DNA from: Roseiarcus sp963776665
GTDB taxonomy: Bacteria; Pseudomonadota; Alphaproteobacteria; Rhizobiales; Beijerinckiaceae
Length of the DNA: 64,000 nt
Assembly (NCBI GenBank): GCA_963776665.1
Contig: CAVZNQ010000023.1
Location: 186,001 to 250,000, forward strand
Direction: 5' to 3'
In this document: positions 37,274 through 45,597 of the stretch, piece by piece
Layout: every line of letters begins with the position of its first letter
Numbering within the stretch: the stretch's first letter is position 1
The notes under the pieces: generated by a model
The model's database searches: none
What the model was told of the DNA's origin: nothing
Seen by the model: the letters and a program-made list of their open reading frames with translations, nothing else
Program-made: the position numbers and the translations under genes

Positions 37274-37672
37274 ATGACCGAACCGCTCGAAAACGTCCGG
37301 GTCGGCATGACCGGCCGCAAGGAGGTCGTCGTCACCCGCGAGCTTACCGTCGGGGCGCATGTCGACGGCATGCCGTTCGTCTACGGCACGCCGATGATGA
37401 TCCTGGCGATGGAGATCGCGTCGGGCGAGGCGGTGAGGGCGCATCTGCCGCCGGGCTGGGCGACCGTCGGCAGCGAGGTCAACATTCGCCATCTTGCGCC
37501 CACGCCGATGGGGCGCACGGTCGTCGCGAGCGCCACGGTCGTCGAGGTCGCCGGCCGCAGCCTTATCCTCCGGGTCGAGGCGCATGACGGCGAACGCCTT
37601 ATCGGCGAGGGAACCCACCGCCGCGGCGTGGTCAATCTCGAAAGCTTCGCCAAGCGCTTCGGCGCCGGCTGA
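37274..37672 (+). CDS. thioesterase-family hotdog-fold protein (FlK-like)
   Basis: 132 residues, one hotdog domain. It reads MTGRKEVVVTRELTVGAHVD, then YGTPMMILAMEIASGEAVRA, TVGSEVNIRHLAPTPMGRTV and IGEGTHRRGVVNLESFAKRF, which matches the family of fluoroacetyl-CoA thioesterase-like proteins (the GTHxR end is characteristic). Most members have no known substrate. It lies 51 bp after coxC in the same direction. Confidence 0.8.
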   Translation: MTEPLENVRVGMTGRKEVVVTRELTVGAHVDGMPFVYGTPMMILAMEIASGEAVRAHLPPGWATVGSEVNIRHLAPTPMGRTVVASATVVEVAGRSLILRVEAHDGERLIGEGTHRRGVVNLESFAKRFGAG

Positions 37673-37788
37673 GCTAGCGCGCGTCGATTAGGCGCAAGGC
37701 CCTCTTCTCGACAACGGCTCGCAACGGGCCTCGACAATCTGCTATGATGGGCGAAGGGGGGAAGCGCTTCCTGAGAAAGGAGCGGCTG

Positions 37789-38146
37789 ATGCTGGAACAG
37801 GTCCAGGACGCGCCGGCCCACGGCGTTGCTTTGCGCGCGAGCGGCACGGTCATGGCGCAGGACGTCGAGGCGGCGATCGCGGCGGCTTTGCGTCGATCCG
37901 AGGCCGCGACCGGGCTCGTCATCGTCATCGATGCGGATTTCGAAGGCTATTTCGCCGAGCTGGCGCGCGGCCTGCGAACCTCGCTCGCCCACAGGGCGCT
38001 GGTCAAGCTCGCGGTCGTCCTCTCCCCGAACACATGGACGAAGCCACGCTCAGCGGCTTCGAGGTTTCCGCGTCCGATTCGGCTGTTGTGACGCCGACGA
38101 GCGAACCGCGCTGGAGTGGGTCGCGGCGGCGCGGCGCGGAGAATAG
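37789..38146 (+). pseudogene. SpoIIAA-like/STAS-type small protein, two frameshifts
   Basis: ATG 37789 is preceded by GAAAGGAGCGGCTG. The frame reads PAHGVALRASGTVMAQDVEA, GLVIVIDADFEGYFAELARG and SLAHRALVKLAVVLSP, a SpoIIAA-like (DUF3478-type) STAS fold. The tail EHMDEATLSGFEVSASDSAV lies one frame back (missing base in the CCCC run 38024-38027) and DADERTALEWVAAARRGE a further frame back (missing base near 38083-38090). Corrected length is about 119 residues, normal for the family. As given, the protein ends in an unrelated tail. Confidence 0.65.
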
Positions 38147-38181
38147 GCCGCCCCTTGGCGCGTCCCCGCAGGGCGGGCCTT

Positions 38182-38961
38182 TCACGGCTTCAGCCGCCAT
38201 CCGGTGCGGAAGATGAAGACCAGCGCGACAAGGCATGCGGCAATGAACAGCACCGTGAAGCCGAGGCTGGCGGCGACGCTGACGTCGCCCTTGCCAAAGA
38301 AGCTCCAGCGGAAGCCGCTGACCAGATAGACCACCGGGTTGAACAGGCTGACCCCGCGCCAGAACGGCGGCAGCATGTCTATCGAATAGAAGGCGCCGCC
38401 GAGGAAGGTGAGCGGCGTGACGATGAGCGCCGGGATGATCGCCAGCTGTTCGAAATTCTTCGCCCAGATCCCGATGATGAAGCCGAACAGGCTGAACGCG
38501 ACCGAGGTCAGAAGAAGGAAGGCGACCATCCAGAACGGGTGCTCGATTCTGACCGGCACAAACAGCGTCGCGGTGATGAGAATGATTAGCCCGATGCCGA
38601 CCGACTTGGTCGCCGCCGCGCCCACATAGGCGCAGACCGCCTCGATCGAGGACATGGGCGCCGAGAGAAGCTCGAAGATCGTGCCGGTGAATTTGGGGAA
38701 ATAGATGCCGATTGCTGCGTTGGAGATGCTCTGGGTCAGAAGCGTCAGCATGATGAGCCCCGGCACGATGAACGCGCCATAGCTCACGCCGCCGACTTCG
38801 CTGATGCGCGAGCCGATCGCCGCCCCGAAGACGACGAAGTAGAGCGCGGTGGTGATCACCGGGGTCGCCACGCTCTGCCAGATCGTACGCTGCGTTCGCC
38901 GAAGCTCGTAGCGGTAGATCGCCCAGACGCCGTCGAAATTGACCGCCGCCGGATGTCTCAC
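38182..38961 (-). CDS. ABC-2-type transporter permease
   Basis: 259 residues with six membrane segments. The ABC-2 signature is clear: YRYELRRTQRTIWQSVATPV, ITTALYFVVFGAAIGSRI, YGAFIVPGLIMLTLLTQSIS, and IIPALIVTPLTFLGGAFYSI followed by LPPFWRGVSLFNPVVYLVSG. GTG 38961 overlaps the stop of the ATPase gene by 4 bases. With the ATPase it forms an exporter of unknown substrate, similar to YadH/NodJ-type systems. Confidence 0.9.
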   Translation of the reverse strand: MRHPAAVNFDGVWAIYRYELRRTQRTIWQSVATPVITTALYFVVFGAAIGSRISEVGGVSYGAFIVPGLIMLTLLTQSISNAAIGIYFPKFTGTIFELLSAPMSSIEAVCAYVGAAATKSVGIGLIILITATLFVPVRIEHPFWMVAFLLLTSVAFSLFGFIIGIWAKNFEQLAIIPALIVTPLTFLGGAFYSIDMLPPFWRGVSLFNPVVYLVSGFRWSFFGKGDVSVAASLGFTVLFIAACLVALVFIFRTGWRLKP

Positions 38962-39884
38962 GCCGCCCGTCCCACAAGATCCACGAAAATGTCCTCGAGC
39001 GTCGTCGTCGTCGTGTCGAGATCCTTGAAATCGACGCCGATCTCGCTGAGCCGGCGCAGAAGCGTCGGCACGCCAGTGTCCTCGGCCGAGGCGTCGAAGC
39101 GGTAGGAAAGCCGCCGCCCGCCATCCTCGAGCTCGAGCGGCCAGCCGGCGAGCTCCCTGGGCAGCGCCGGCAGCGGCTCCTGGAGGGCCAGCGTGAGCCG
39201 GCGCTTGCCGAGTTTGCGCATCAGCGCCGCCTTCTCGTCGACCAGCACGATCCGGCCGTTGTTGATGACGCCGACCCGGTCCGCCATCTCCTCGGCCTCC
39301 TCGATATAGTGCGTGGTCAGGATGACGGTGACGCCTTGGGCGCGCAGCCGCCGGACCAGCGCCCACATGTCGCGGCGCAGGTTCACGTCCACGCCGGCGG
39401 TCGGCTCGTCCAGGAACAGCACGTCGGGCTCGTGGCTCAGCGCCTTGGCGATCATGGTCCTGCGCTTCATGCCGCCCGACAATTCGACGATTCGCGCATC
39501 GCGCTTGTCCCAGAGCGACAGATCGCGCAGCAGCCGCTCGATATAGGCAGGGTCAGCGGGGCGCCCGAACAGCCTGCGGCTGAACGACACCGAGTTGTGC
39601 ACGGAGGCGAAAATATCGAGCGCGATCTCCTGCGGCACGAGGCCCACGATTCGCCGGGCGGCGCGATAGTCGCGCACGACGTCATGGCCGTCGATCAGTA
39701 TCCGGCCCGACGTCATCGAAACCGTGCCGCAGGTGACGCCGATCAGCGTCGTCTTGCCGGCGCCGTTCGGGCCGAGGAGGGCGAAAATCTCGCCTTTGGC
39801 GATGTCGAGGTCGACCGCGTCGAGGGCGACCAGGCCCGACTTGTAGCGCTTGGTCACGGCGGCGATGGATATTATCGGCGGCAT
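38958..39884 (-). CDS. ABC transporter ATP-binding protein
   Basis: 308 residues. Walker A is GPNGAGKTT, the Q-loop VPQEIAL, the signature LSGGMKRR and Walker B VLFLDEPTAGVD, with the switch His in TTHYIEEAEEMADR. A C-terminal extension of about 80 residues follows. It resembles the YadG/NodI branch of drug or polysaccharide ABC-2 exporters. ATG 39884 is preceded by GGGGAGGAGCCGGG. It is the first gene of a two-gene operon with the permease. Confidence 0.92.
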   Translation of the reverse strand: MPPIISIAAVTKRYKSGLVALDAVDLDIAKGEIFALLGPNGAGKTTLIGVTCGTVSMTSGRILIDGHDVVRDYRAARRIVGLVPQEIALDIFASVHNSVSFSRRLFGRPADPAYIERLLRDLSLWDKRDARIVELSGGMKRRTMIAKALSHEPDVLFLDEPTAGVDVNLRRDMWALVRRLRAQGVTVILTTHYIEEAEEMADRVGVINNGRIVLVDEKAALMRKLGKRRLTLALQEPLPALPRELAGWPLELEDGGRRLSYRFDASAEDTGVPTLLRRLSEIGVDFKDLDTTTTTLEDIFVDLVGRAA

Positions 39885-40156
39885 CCCGGCTCCTCCCCTC
39901 AACAGGCGCGCTCGATCGGCGAGCCTGGCGCCGGACGACGGCGGGGCGAGGCGCGCGGGCCTTAAGCCCGCGAATGCGCTCGGCTGGGCCGCAAGGCCAC
40001 ATGTAGGGGAAGATACGCCGCGCGTCACCCTCAGGGCGTCGCCGGCCCCGGAGGGGAGACCCGCCGCTTCAGACGGCGGCGCGGGCGCGCTCGCCGATCA
40101 GGTCGTCCGACCGCCGTCCCGACGCCGAACCGCCGCCGGCGCCGGATCAACGGAAA

Positions 40157-40471
40157 TCAGAAGTCCATCGGCACGAAGAAGCAGTAGACGCCAGACTGGC
40201 TGTCGCCGTCTTCCCGATAGAAGATCCAGTAGTCGCCGTCCTGGCTGGGCAACGCCTGCCCGACGGGTATCCGGCGGACGTAGCCGTCGACCGAGTAGAA
40301 TTCGTCGGAGATGCGGTGGACCTGGTCAGGGCGAAGATGATGGGCGTCAGCCGGTCCGCAGCACGAGGCTTTCACCCAGTCCGGGATCGGTTTCCCGTCC
40401 GACCAATAGTCATGAGCTTCCGCGCAGGTGGCGGAGAGCGCGAATAGGAGCGCCACGGTTCGAGCAATCAT
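40157..40471 (-). CDS. small secreted protein of unknown function
   Basis: 104 residues. A signal peptide (MIARTVALLFALSATCAEAH) leads into a mature part with HDYWSDGKPIPDWVKASCCG, two adjacent Cys, then PDQVHRISDEFYSVDGYVRR and YWIFYREDGDSQSGVYCFFV. Small periplasmic proteins of this kind are widespread in Hyphomicrobiales without known function. It stands alone, with 272 bp upstream of the ABC ATPase start and 424 bp before parC. Confidence 0.65.
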   Translation of the reverse strand: MIARTVALLFALSATCAEAHDYWSDGKPIPDWVKASCCGPADAHHLRPDQVHRISDEFYSVDGYVRRIPVGQALPSQDGDYWIFYREDGDSQSGVYCFFVPMDF

Positions 40472-40895
40472 CTCAGTCCCCTTTACGGGTTGCTAAGTTG
40501 GAATGATGCCGAACCTTGGGAGTTTTCCTCCTTTCAACTCAAGTCCACGCTGTACCACTTTGCCGGAGCAAGACCCATGCCGCCGGCGCGACTCAACCAA
40601 TTCGTTATCCTGCCGCCGGACTGCTCGAATTGGCAAGCTTCAGAAACACAACATTCAGTAATAAGGTCGTCCACTCCACGGGTTGACGTCATTAACTTGC
40701 GTCAGGCTGAGGTTGCTTTCGCCCGCTTTCGCGCCGAATCAGCCTCATCATGAGCTGGTAGCGAGGTTCGGCGGCGACAAGATGGCGCGAAATTGAGCAG
40801 GATCACATTGGCGTGATTTTGGGCAGCCCGCGTCGGTCCGCCCGGGCGGCCTCGCGCGCTTGCCGCAACTCAGCCCCCGGGCTACCCCCAAGCCC
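40472..40895. other. 424-bp intergenic region upstream of parC
   Basis: I see no convincing gene; an 87-codon plus-strand open frame (40490-40753) has no ribosome-binding site and no protein-like composition. GC is lower than in the flanks. Promoters for the secreted protein (minus) and parC (plus) must lie here, but I cannot place them. Confidence 0.5.
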
Positions 40896-43148
40896 ATGGC
40901 CAAGTCCGTTCCGCCGCCCCCTCCGCCGCCGATGGCGCCGATCGACGTCAATCTGCGCGAGGCGCTGGAAGAGCGCTATCTCGCCTATGCGCTCTCCACC
41001 ATCATGGGCCGGGCGCTTCCCGACGCCCGCGACGGCCTGAAGCCGGTGCACCGCCGCATTCTCTACGGCATGCACATCCTCAAGCTCGACCCCGGCACAG
41101 CTTTCAAGAAATGCGCCAAGATCGTCGGCGACGTGATGGGGTCGTTCCATCCGCACGGCGATCAGGCGATCTACGAGGCGCTCGTGCGTCTGGCGCAGGA
41201 TTTCGCCTCGCGCTACCCGCTGATCGAGGGGCAGGGCAATTTCGGCAACATCGACGGCGACAACGCCGCCGCCTACCGCTACACCGAGGCGCGGATGACC
41301 GACGTCGCCCGGCTGCTGATGGAGGGCGTCGACGAGGATTCGGTCGACTGGCGCGACAACTACTCGGGCGACACCCAAGAGCCGATCGTCATGCCGTCGG
41401 CGGCGCCCAACCTGCTCGCCAACGGCGCCCAGGGCATCGCGGTCGGCATGGCGACCTCGATCCCGCCGCACAACATCGCCGAACTCTGCGACGCGGCGCT
41501 CTATCTCATCGCCCATCCGGGGGCCGACGCCGAGGCGCTGGCCGAGTTCGTGCCCGGTCCGGACTTCCCGACCGGCGGCGTCGTCATCGACGCCAAGGCC
41601 GCGATCATCGAAACCTACCGCGCCGGCCGCGGCGCCTTCCGTCTGCGCGCGCGGTGGACGAAGGAGGACGCCGGACGCGGCGGCTGGGTCGCGGTCGTCA
41701 GCGAGATTCCCTACGGCGTGCAGAAGTCGCGGCTGATCGAGCAGATCGCCAATCTTCTCAACGAGCGCAAGCTGCCGCTGCTCGCGGACGTTCGCGACGA
41801 GTCGACCGAGGACGTGCGGATCGTGCTCGAGCCGCGCACCCGCGCCGTCGAGCCGGAAACGCTGATGGAATCGCTCTTCCGGCTGACCGAGCTCGAAACG
41901 CGGATCTCGGTCAACATGAACGTGCTGGTCGACGGCGTGACGCCCAGGGTGGTGTCTCTCGGCGAAGCGCTCAGGCAATGGCTCGACCACCGGCGCGCGG
42001 TGCTGTTGCGGCGCTCGCGGCACCGTCTGGCGGCGATCGACAGGCGGCTCGAGCTTCTGGCCGGCATGATCGTCGTCTTTCTCAATCTCGACGAGGTGAT
42101 CCGCATCATCCGCGAGGACGAGGAGCCGAAGGAGCGGCTCAAAGCCCGCTTCAGCCTGACCGAGCCGCAGGTCGTCTATATCCTCGATACGCGCCTCAGA
42201 AGCCTGCGCCGTCTCGAGGAGATGGCGCTGCGCAAGGAAGAGGACGATCTCGCCAAGGAGAAGGCCTCGATCGAGGCGCTTCTGGCGAGCGAGAGGAAGC
42301 AGTGGCAGATGATCGCGGTCGAGATCCGCGACGTCAAAAAGAAATTCGGGCCCGAGACGAAGCTCGGCCGGCGCCGCACGAGTTTCGAAGCCGCGCCCGA
42401 CGTCGTGGTGGCCGACTTGGCCCAGGCGATGATCGAGCGCGAGCCGCTGACCATCCTCGTCACCCAAAAGGGGTGGATCCGGGCGATGAAGGGCCAGGTC
42501 GCCGACCTCACCGGCGCCGCCTTCAAGGGTGACGACGCGCTCAAGACCTCGTTCTTCGCCGAGACGACATCGAAGATCCTGGCGCTGACCAGCGACGGCA
42601 AGGTCTTCACTCTCGAGGCCGCCAAACTGCCCGGCGGGCGAGGGCAGGGCGAGCCGATCCGGCTCATGGCGGACATCGACGAGACCGCCTCGATCGTCGC
42701 CGTCTGGGCCTACGCGGCGGGGACAAAGCGTCTCATTGCGTCAAGCGACGGCAACGGATTCATCGTCGGCGACGACGAGCTTCTGTCGTCGACGCGCAAG
42801 GGCAGGGCGGTCCTCAACGTCACCGCGCCCGCGACCGCGGCCTTGATCGCGCCCGCCGCCGGCGACCATGTCGCGGTCATCGGGCAGAACCGCAAGCTTC
42901 TCGTCTTTCCGCTCTCCCAGCTCAACGAAATGGGCCGCGGCAAGGGGACCCGGCTCCAGCGCTACAAGGACGGCGGCATTTCCGACGTCAAGACGTTCGC
43001 GCTTGCCGACGGCCTGACCTGGCGCGATTCCGCCGGGCGCACCTTCACGGTCGCGAGGACGGAGCTCAAGGAGTGGATTGGCAATCGCGCCGAAGCCGGC
43101 CGCCTGCCGCCCAAGGGGTTTCCGAAGACCAACCGGTTCGAGGGGTAA
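40896..43148 (+). CDS. parC: DNA topoisomerase IV subunit A
   Basis: 750 residues. It is the DNA-breaking subunit that decatenates daughter chromosomes. The N-terminal winged-helix/tower region reads YLAYALSTIMGRALPDARDG, KPVHRRILYGMHIL, FHPHGDQAIYEALVRLAQDF, and the catalytic Tyr127 in AAAYRYTEARM. The C-terminal beta-pinwheel domain is shorter than in GyrA and lacks a clear GyrA box (QRRGGKG), which supports ParC. ATG 40896 is chosen over an ATG 12 codons upstream. parE is not in the window. Confidence 0.93.
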   Translation: MAKSVPPPPPPPMAPIDVNLREALEERYLAYALSTIMGRALPDARDGLKPVHRRILYGMHILKLDPGTAFKKCAKIVGDVMGSFHPHGDQAIYEALVRLAQDFASRYPLIEGQGNFGNIDGDNAAAYRYTEARMTDVARLLMEGVDEDSVDWRDNYSGDTQEPIVMPSAAPNLLANGAQGIAVGMATSIPPHNIAELCDAALYLIAHPGADAEALAEFVPGPDFPTGGVVIDAKAAIIETYRAGRGAFRLRARWTKEDAGRGGWVAVVSEIPYGVQKSRLIEQIANLLNERKLPLLADVRDESTEDVRIVLEPRTRAVEPETLMESLFRLTELETRISVNMNVLVDGVTPRVVSLGEALRQWLDHRRAVLLRRSRHRLAAIDRRLELLAGMIVVFLNLDEVIRIIREDEEPKERLKARFSLTEPQVVYILDTRLRSLRRLEEMALRKEEDDLAKEKASIEALLASERKQWQMIAVEIRDVKKKFGPETKLGRRRTSFEAAPDVVVADLAQAMIEREPLTILVTQKGWIRAMKGQVADLTGAAFKGDDALKTSFFAETTSKILALTSDGKVFTLEAAKLPGGRGQGEPIRLMADIDETASIVAVWAYAAGTKRLIASSDGNGFIVGDDELLSSTRKGRAVLNVTAPATAALIAPAAGDHVAVIGQNRKLLVFPLSQLNEMGRGKGTRLQRYKDGGISDVKTFALADGLTWRDSAGRTFTVARTELKEWIGNRAEAGRLPPKGFPKTNRFEG

Positions 43149-43343
43149 GCGGCGCTGCGGCGACGCGGGAAGGCGGCAAAATTGCGCCTTTTCTTAACAC
43201 AATTCGAGAACCAACACCGAATGCGTCTGGAGTTTATCCGCTCGACCTAGGCGTTCGTTAACACGTATGGCGCGATGCTCCCCTCCATGGAAAGGCGAGA
43301 AGAAAGGTCTTCGACGCCGCGCGATGCTGAAAGGAACTGCACG

Positions 43344-43505
43344 ATGGCGATTCTTGCTCAATTCATCAACAACGACGACGGCGCGACGGCGATCGAATAT
43401 GCGCTCATGGCCAGCCTGATTGCGCTATTCATCATTGCCGCGGTCCAGAACGTCGGCACGAAAGTGAGCACGGTCTTCACTGAGGTCGGCGGCGCGTTGA
43501 AATAG
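43344..43505 (+). CDS. Flp/Fap-type type IVb pilin
   Basis: 53 residues: a short leader (MAILAQFINNDDG) and the family core ATAIEYALMASLIALFIIAA with the essential Glu, then VQNVGTKVSTVFTEVGGALK. ATG 43344 follows AAAGGAACTGCACG. Flp pilins are processed by a TadV/CpaA-type prepilin peptidase and assembled by the Tad machine for surface attachment. No tad/cpa gene is in the window, so it is an orphan pilin locus. Confidence 0.9.
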   Translation: MAILAQFINNDDGATAIEYALMASLIALFIIAAVQNVGTKVSTVFTEVGGALK

Positions 43506-43565
43506 AGCGCCGGCGGGGACGTAATTCCGGCGAAAGGGGAAGGCCATCGCTGCCGCCGCGACTCT

Positions 43566-43695
43566 GGATGCCCGCTTTCGCCGGTATGACAACATGCCTT
43601 GGGGCGGCCAGGAGGCGAACCTGTCATTCCCGCGAAAGCGGGAATCCATGCCTGCCGCGCGCGAGTCCGGATACCCGCTTTCGCGGGCATGATTG
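43566..43695. repeat. cluster of three REP-like palindromes
   Basis: Three copies in alternating orientation: 43566-43590 (CCCGCTTTCGCCGGTATGAC), 43623-43648 (GTCATTCCCGCGAAAGCGGG) and 43667-43695 (ATACCCGCTTTCGCGGGCAT). Each can fold into a hairpin. This is a widely scattered alphaproteobacterial REP type, sitting 3' of the pilin gene. Confidence 0.85.
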
Positions 43696-43762
43696 GACAG
43701 AGATCAAATGCGCGGGCGGCGAAAGCGGCGTATGATTTTCCGGGCAGGGGCCTCGGGACGTC

Positions 43763-44596
43763 ATGGCCGACGAGATCGCGAAACGCCGGCGAGCCTATGC
43801 CGCCGAGATCGCGCGCGGCGTCGGCGACCCGAGGGTCGAAGCGGCCTTCGCCGCCACGCCACGGGAAGATTTCGCCGGTCCGCCGCCGTGGCGCATCGGC
43901 TCGGGCGGCCTTTTCGGCCGGACGACGGTGGACGACCCCGCCTGCCTCTATGACGATGTCCTCGTCGCCATCGACGCCGGGCGCGGCATCAACAACGGCC
44001 AGCCGTCGTTGCATGCGCAGTCGATCGACGCGCTCGCGCTGAAGGAGGGCGAGACGGTCGTCCAGATCGGCGCCGGCGCCGGCTATTACACCGCGATTCT
44101 CGCCCATCTTGTCGGGTCGGCGGGCAAGGTCGTCGCATACGAGATCGACCCCGGCATCGCCGCGCGCGCCAAGGCCAACCTCGCCCGCTATCCTCAGGTC
44201 GAGGTCCGCGCCCGCTCCGGCGTCGAGGACCTGCCCAAGGCCGACGCCATCTACGTCAACGCCGCCGCCACGCATCCCCTGCGCGCCTGGCTCGACGCGC
44301 TTACGGTCGGCGGCAGGCTCCTGTTCCCGCTTCAGGCGGCGCACTCGACCGGCGCGATGCTGCTCATCACCCGGCCCGAGAGCGGCGACGCCTGGCCGGC
44401 GCGCTTTCTTTCCGCGGTCGTGTTTATCGCCTGCGAAGGCGCGCAGGATCGCGAGATTGCGCGCAAGCTCGATCAGGCGTTCCGCCGCGGGGGCTCGGGA
44501 CGGGTGCGCTCCCTCCGCTTCGGCGGGGCGGCGCGCGCGTCCGACTGGCTCAGCGGCGACGGCTGGGCGCTGTCGACGGAAGGGGCGGGGCAATAG
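43763..44596 (+). CDS. protein-L-isoaspartate O-methyltransferase-like methyltransferase
   Basis: 277 residues. PCMT-family SAM methyltransferase: RVEAAFAATPREDFAGPPPW, INNGQPSLHAQSIDALALKE, the SAM-binding motif VVQIGAGAGYYTAILAHLVG, and VVAYEIDPGIAARAKANLAR. The pattern of the second motif (NNGQPS in place of the usual TISQPY) is common in the divergent alphaproteobacterial branch, whose substrate is untested. The last 50 residues are an Arg-rich, low-complexity tail. Confidence 0.82.
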   Translation: MADEIAKRRRAYAAEIARGVGDPRVEAAFAATPREDFAGPPPWRIGSGGLFGRTTVDDPACLYDDVLVAIDAGRGINNGQPSLHAQSIDALALKEGETVVQIGAGAGYYTAILAHLVGSAGKVVAYEIDPGIAARAKANLARYPQVEVRARSGVEDLPKADAIYVNAAATHPLRAWLDALTVGGRLLFPLQAAHSTGAMLLITRPESGDAWPARFLSAVVFIACEGAQDREIARKLDQAFRRGGSGRVRSLRFGGAARASDWLSGDGWALSTEGAGQ

Positions 44597-44825
44597 ACCT
44601 CGCTCTTATGGCGTTAGCTGTTCTCGGGGAGGAACCGGGGCATGGCCGAATTCGCGGACGGCCCTGACGGCAAGGGTTCGACAAACAATCGGTAAACGGG
44701 CTGACCAACGGCTGACGCCTCATTCGGCCCAACGAAAATGCAGAAATATCTTTCGGCTTTTCGAAATACGTGCTACGTTTCGGATTCTCAAAAAGCCCAG
44801 ACGGCGGCGGAAAGAAAGAGCGGAC

Positions 44826-44930
44826 ATGGACGCCAATGCAACTCGCCGCCCAGCGGCGCGGCTTTGGGCCCAAGGCGGGACGCGAAAGCGCCGCGCCGGC
44901 TTCAATCAAACTCTCCTGATTATCTCATAA
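44826..44930 (+). CDS. possible small protein, 34 residues
   Basis: ATG 44826 is preceded by GGAAAGAAAGAGCGGAC, a reasonable ribosome-binding site, in a lower-GC stretch. The product (MDANATRRPAARLWAQGGTR and onward) is basic with a short hydrophobic end (TLLIIS). There is no homology I recognise; it may be chance. Confidence 0.25.
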   Translation: MDANATRRPAARLWAQGGTRKRRAGFNQTLLIIS

Positions 44931-44977
44931 CACATTGAAATGGTCTATAAAATAACCAAGACACCCCCGCCGCATAG

Positions 44978-45085
44978 GGCTTGGAATTCCTTCCATCGGG
45001 GCTTTGATTTCCTTCCATCGGCTTGGCTTTCGTTCCCCCTCCGGTTTTGATTTCCTTCCGGGGATTTTGCTTTCCTTCTGTCGCG
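44978..45085 (-). repeat. dispersed ~20-bp tandem repeat, locus B
   Basis: On the minus strand, about five degenerate units read GAAGGAAAGCAAAATCC, GGAAGGAAATCAAAACC, a GGGGGAACGAAAGCCAAGCC variant, GGAAGGAAATCAAAGCC and GGAAGGAATTCCAAGCC. These are the same unit types, in the same general order, as locus C at 58649-58773 and related to locus A at 12724-12840. Confidence 0.8.
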
Positions 45086-45161
45086 GCCCGCGGGTTTCAT
45101 CGCAGCGCGCCGCGCCACGACCAAAAAGGCGAAACCGAAATGCTAAATAGCCGCGGGGCCG

Positions 45162-45509
45162 TCAGACCGAGAAGCTCACCCCGCACCCGCAGGAGGCGAC
45201 CGCGTTGGGGTTCTTGACCCGGAACGACTGCCCCATCAGGTCGTCGACGAAGTCGAGCTCGGCGCCCTTCAGCAGCTCGAGCGACACCGGATCGACGAGC
45301 AGCGTCGCCCCGTCGCGGGTGACCACGACGTCGTCGTCGGCGCGGCTCCGATCCACGTCAAAGGCGTACTGGAAGCCCGAGCAGCCGCCGCCCTTGACCG
45401 AGATCCTGAGCGCTGCGCCCGCTTCGCCCTTGAGAATGGCGTTGAGCCGCCGCGCCGCGCTGGCGCTGATCGACACGCCCTCGAGGGCGGGAGAAACGGC
45501 TTCGTTCAT
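45162..45509 (-). CDS. erpA: HesB/IscA-type iron-sulfur cluster carrier (ErpA-like)
   Basis: 115 residues. It carries Fe-S clusters to apo-proteins. The three conserved Cys are present in GGGCSGFQYAFD and SCGCGVSFSV, the A-type carrier signature. ATG 45509 (NEAVSPALEGVSISASAARR) is used; the 15 codons before it belong to upstream sequence. It is divergent from the dGTPase gene, as in many Hyphomicrobiales. Confidence 0.88.
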   Translation of the reverse strand: MNEAVSPALEGVSISASAARRLNAILKGEAGAALRISVKGGGCSGFQYAFDVDRSRADDDVVVTRDGATLLVDPVSLELLKGAELDFVDDLMGQSFRVKNPNAVASCGCGVSFSV

Positions 45510-45597
45510 GACCACGGCCCTTAATCGCTTGCGCCGCCACGCGGGCGCCGCCAAGACTCTCCTCCGCTCAAGATATGGACGCTGAGTGAAGAGCGCA

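Larger units (their letters stand above)
44597..45161. other. 565-bp intergenic region with low-GC patch
   Basis: It lies between the methyltransferase and the ErpA-type gene. It holds the possible small ORF at 44826 and repeat locus B. The part 44730-44960 is clearly poorer in GC than the flanks (for example AAATGCAGAAATATC). No other feature is seen. Confidence 0.5.

Noticed and set aside
40490..40753. Possible 87-residue protein upstream of parC
   Set aside because: No ribosome-binding site, no recognisable features, and lower-GC intergenic character.
40803..42467. Minus-strand open frame of 554 codons opposite parC
   Set aside because: Antisense to a well-conserved topoisomerase; no motif.
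44597..44730. tRNA-like GGGTTCGAC segment
   Set aside because: No cloverleaf could be drawn around it: no matching acceptor or anticodon arms.
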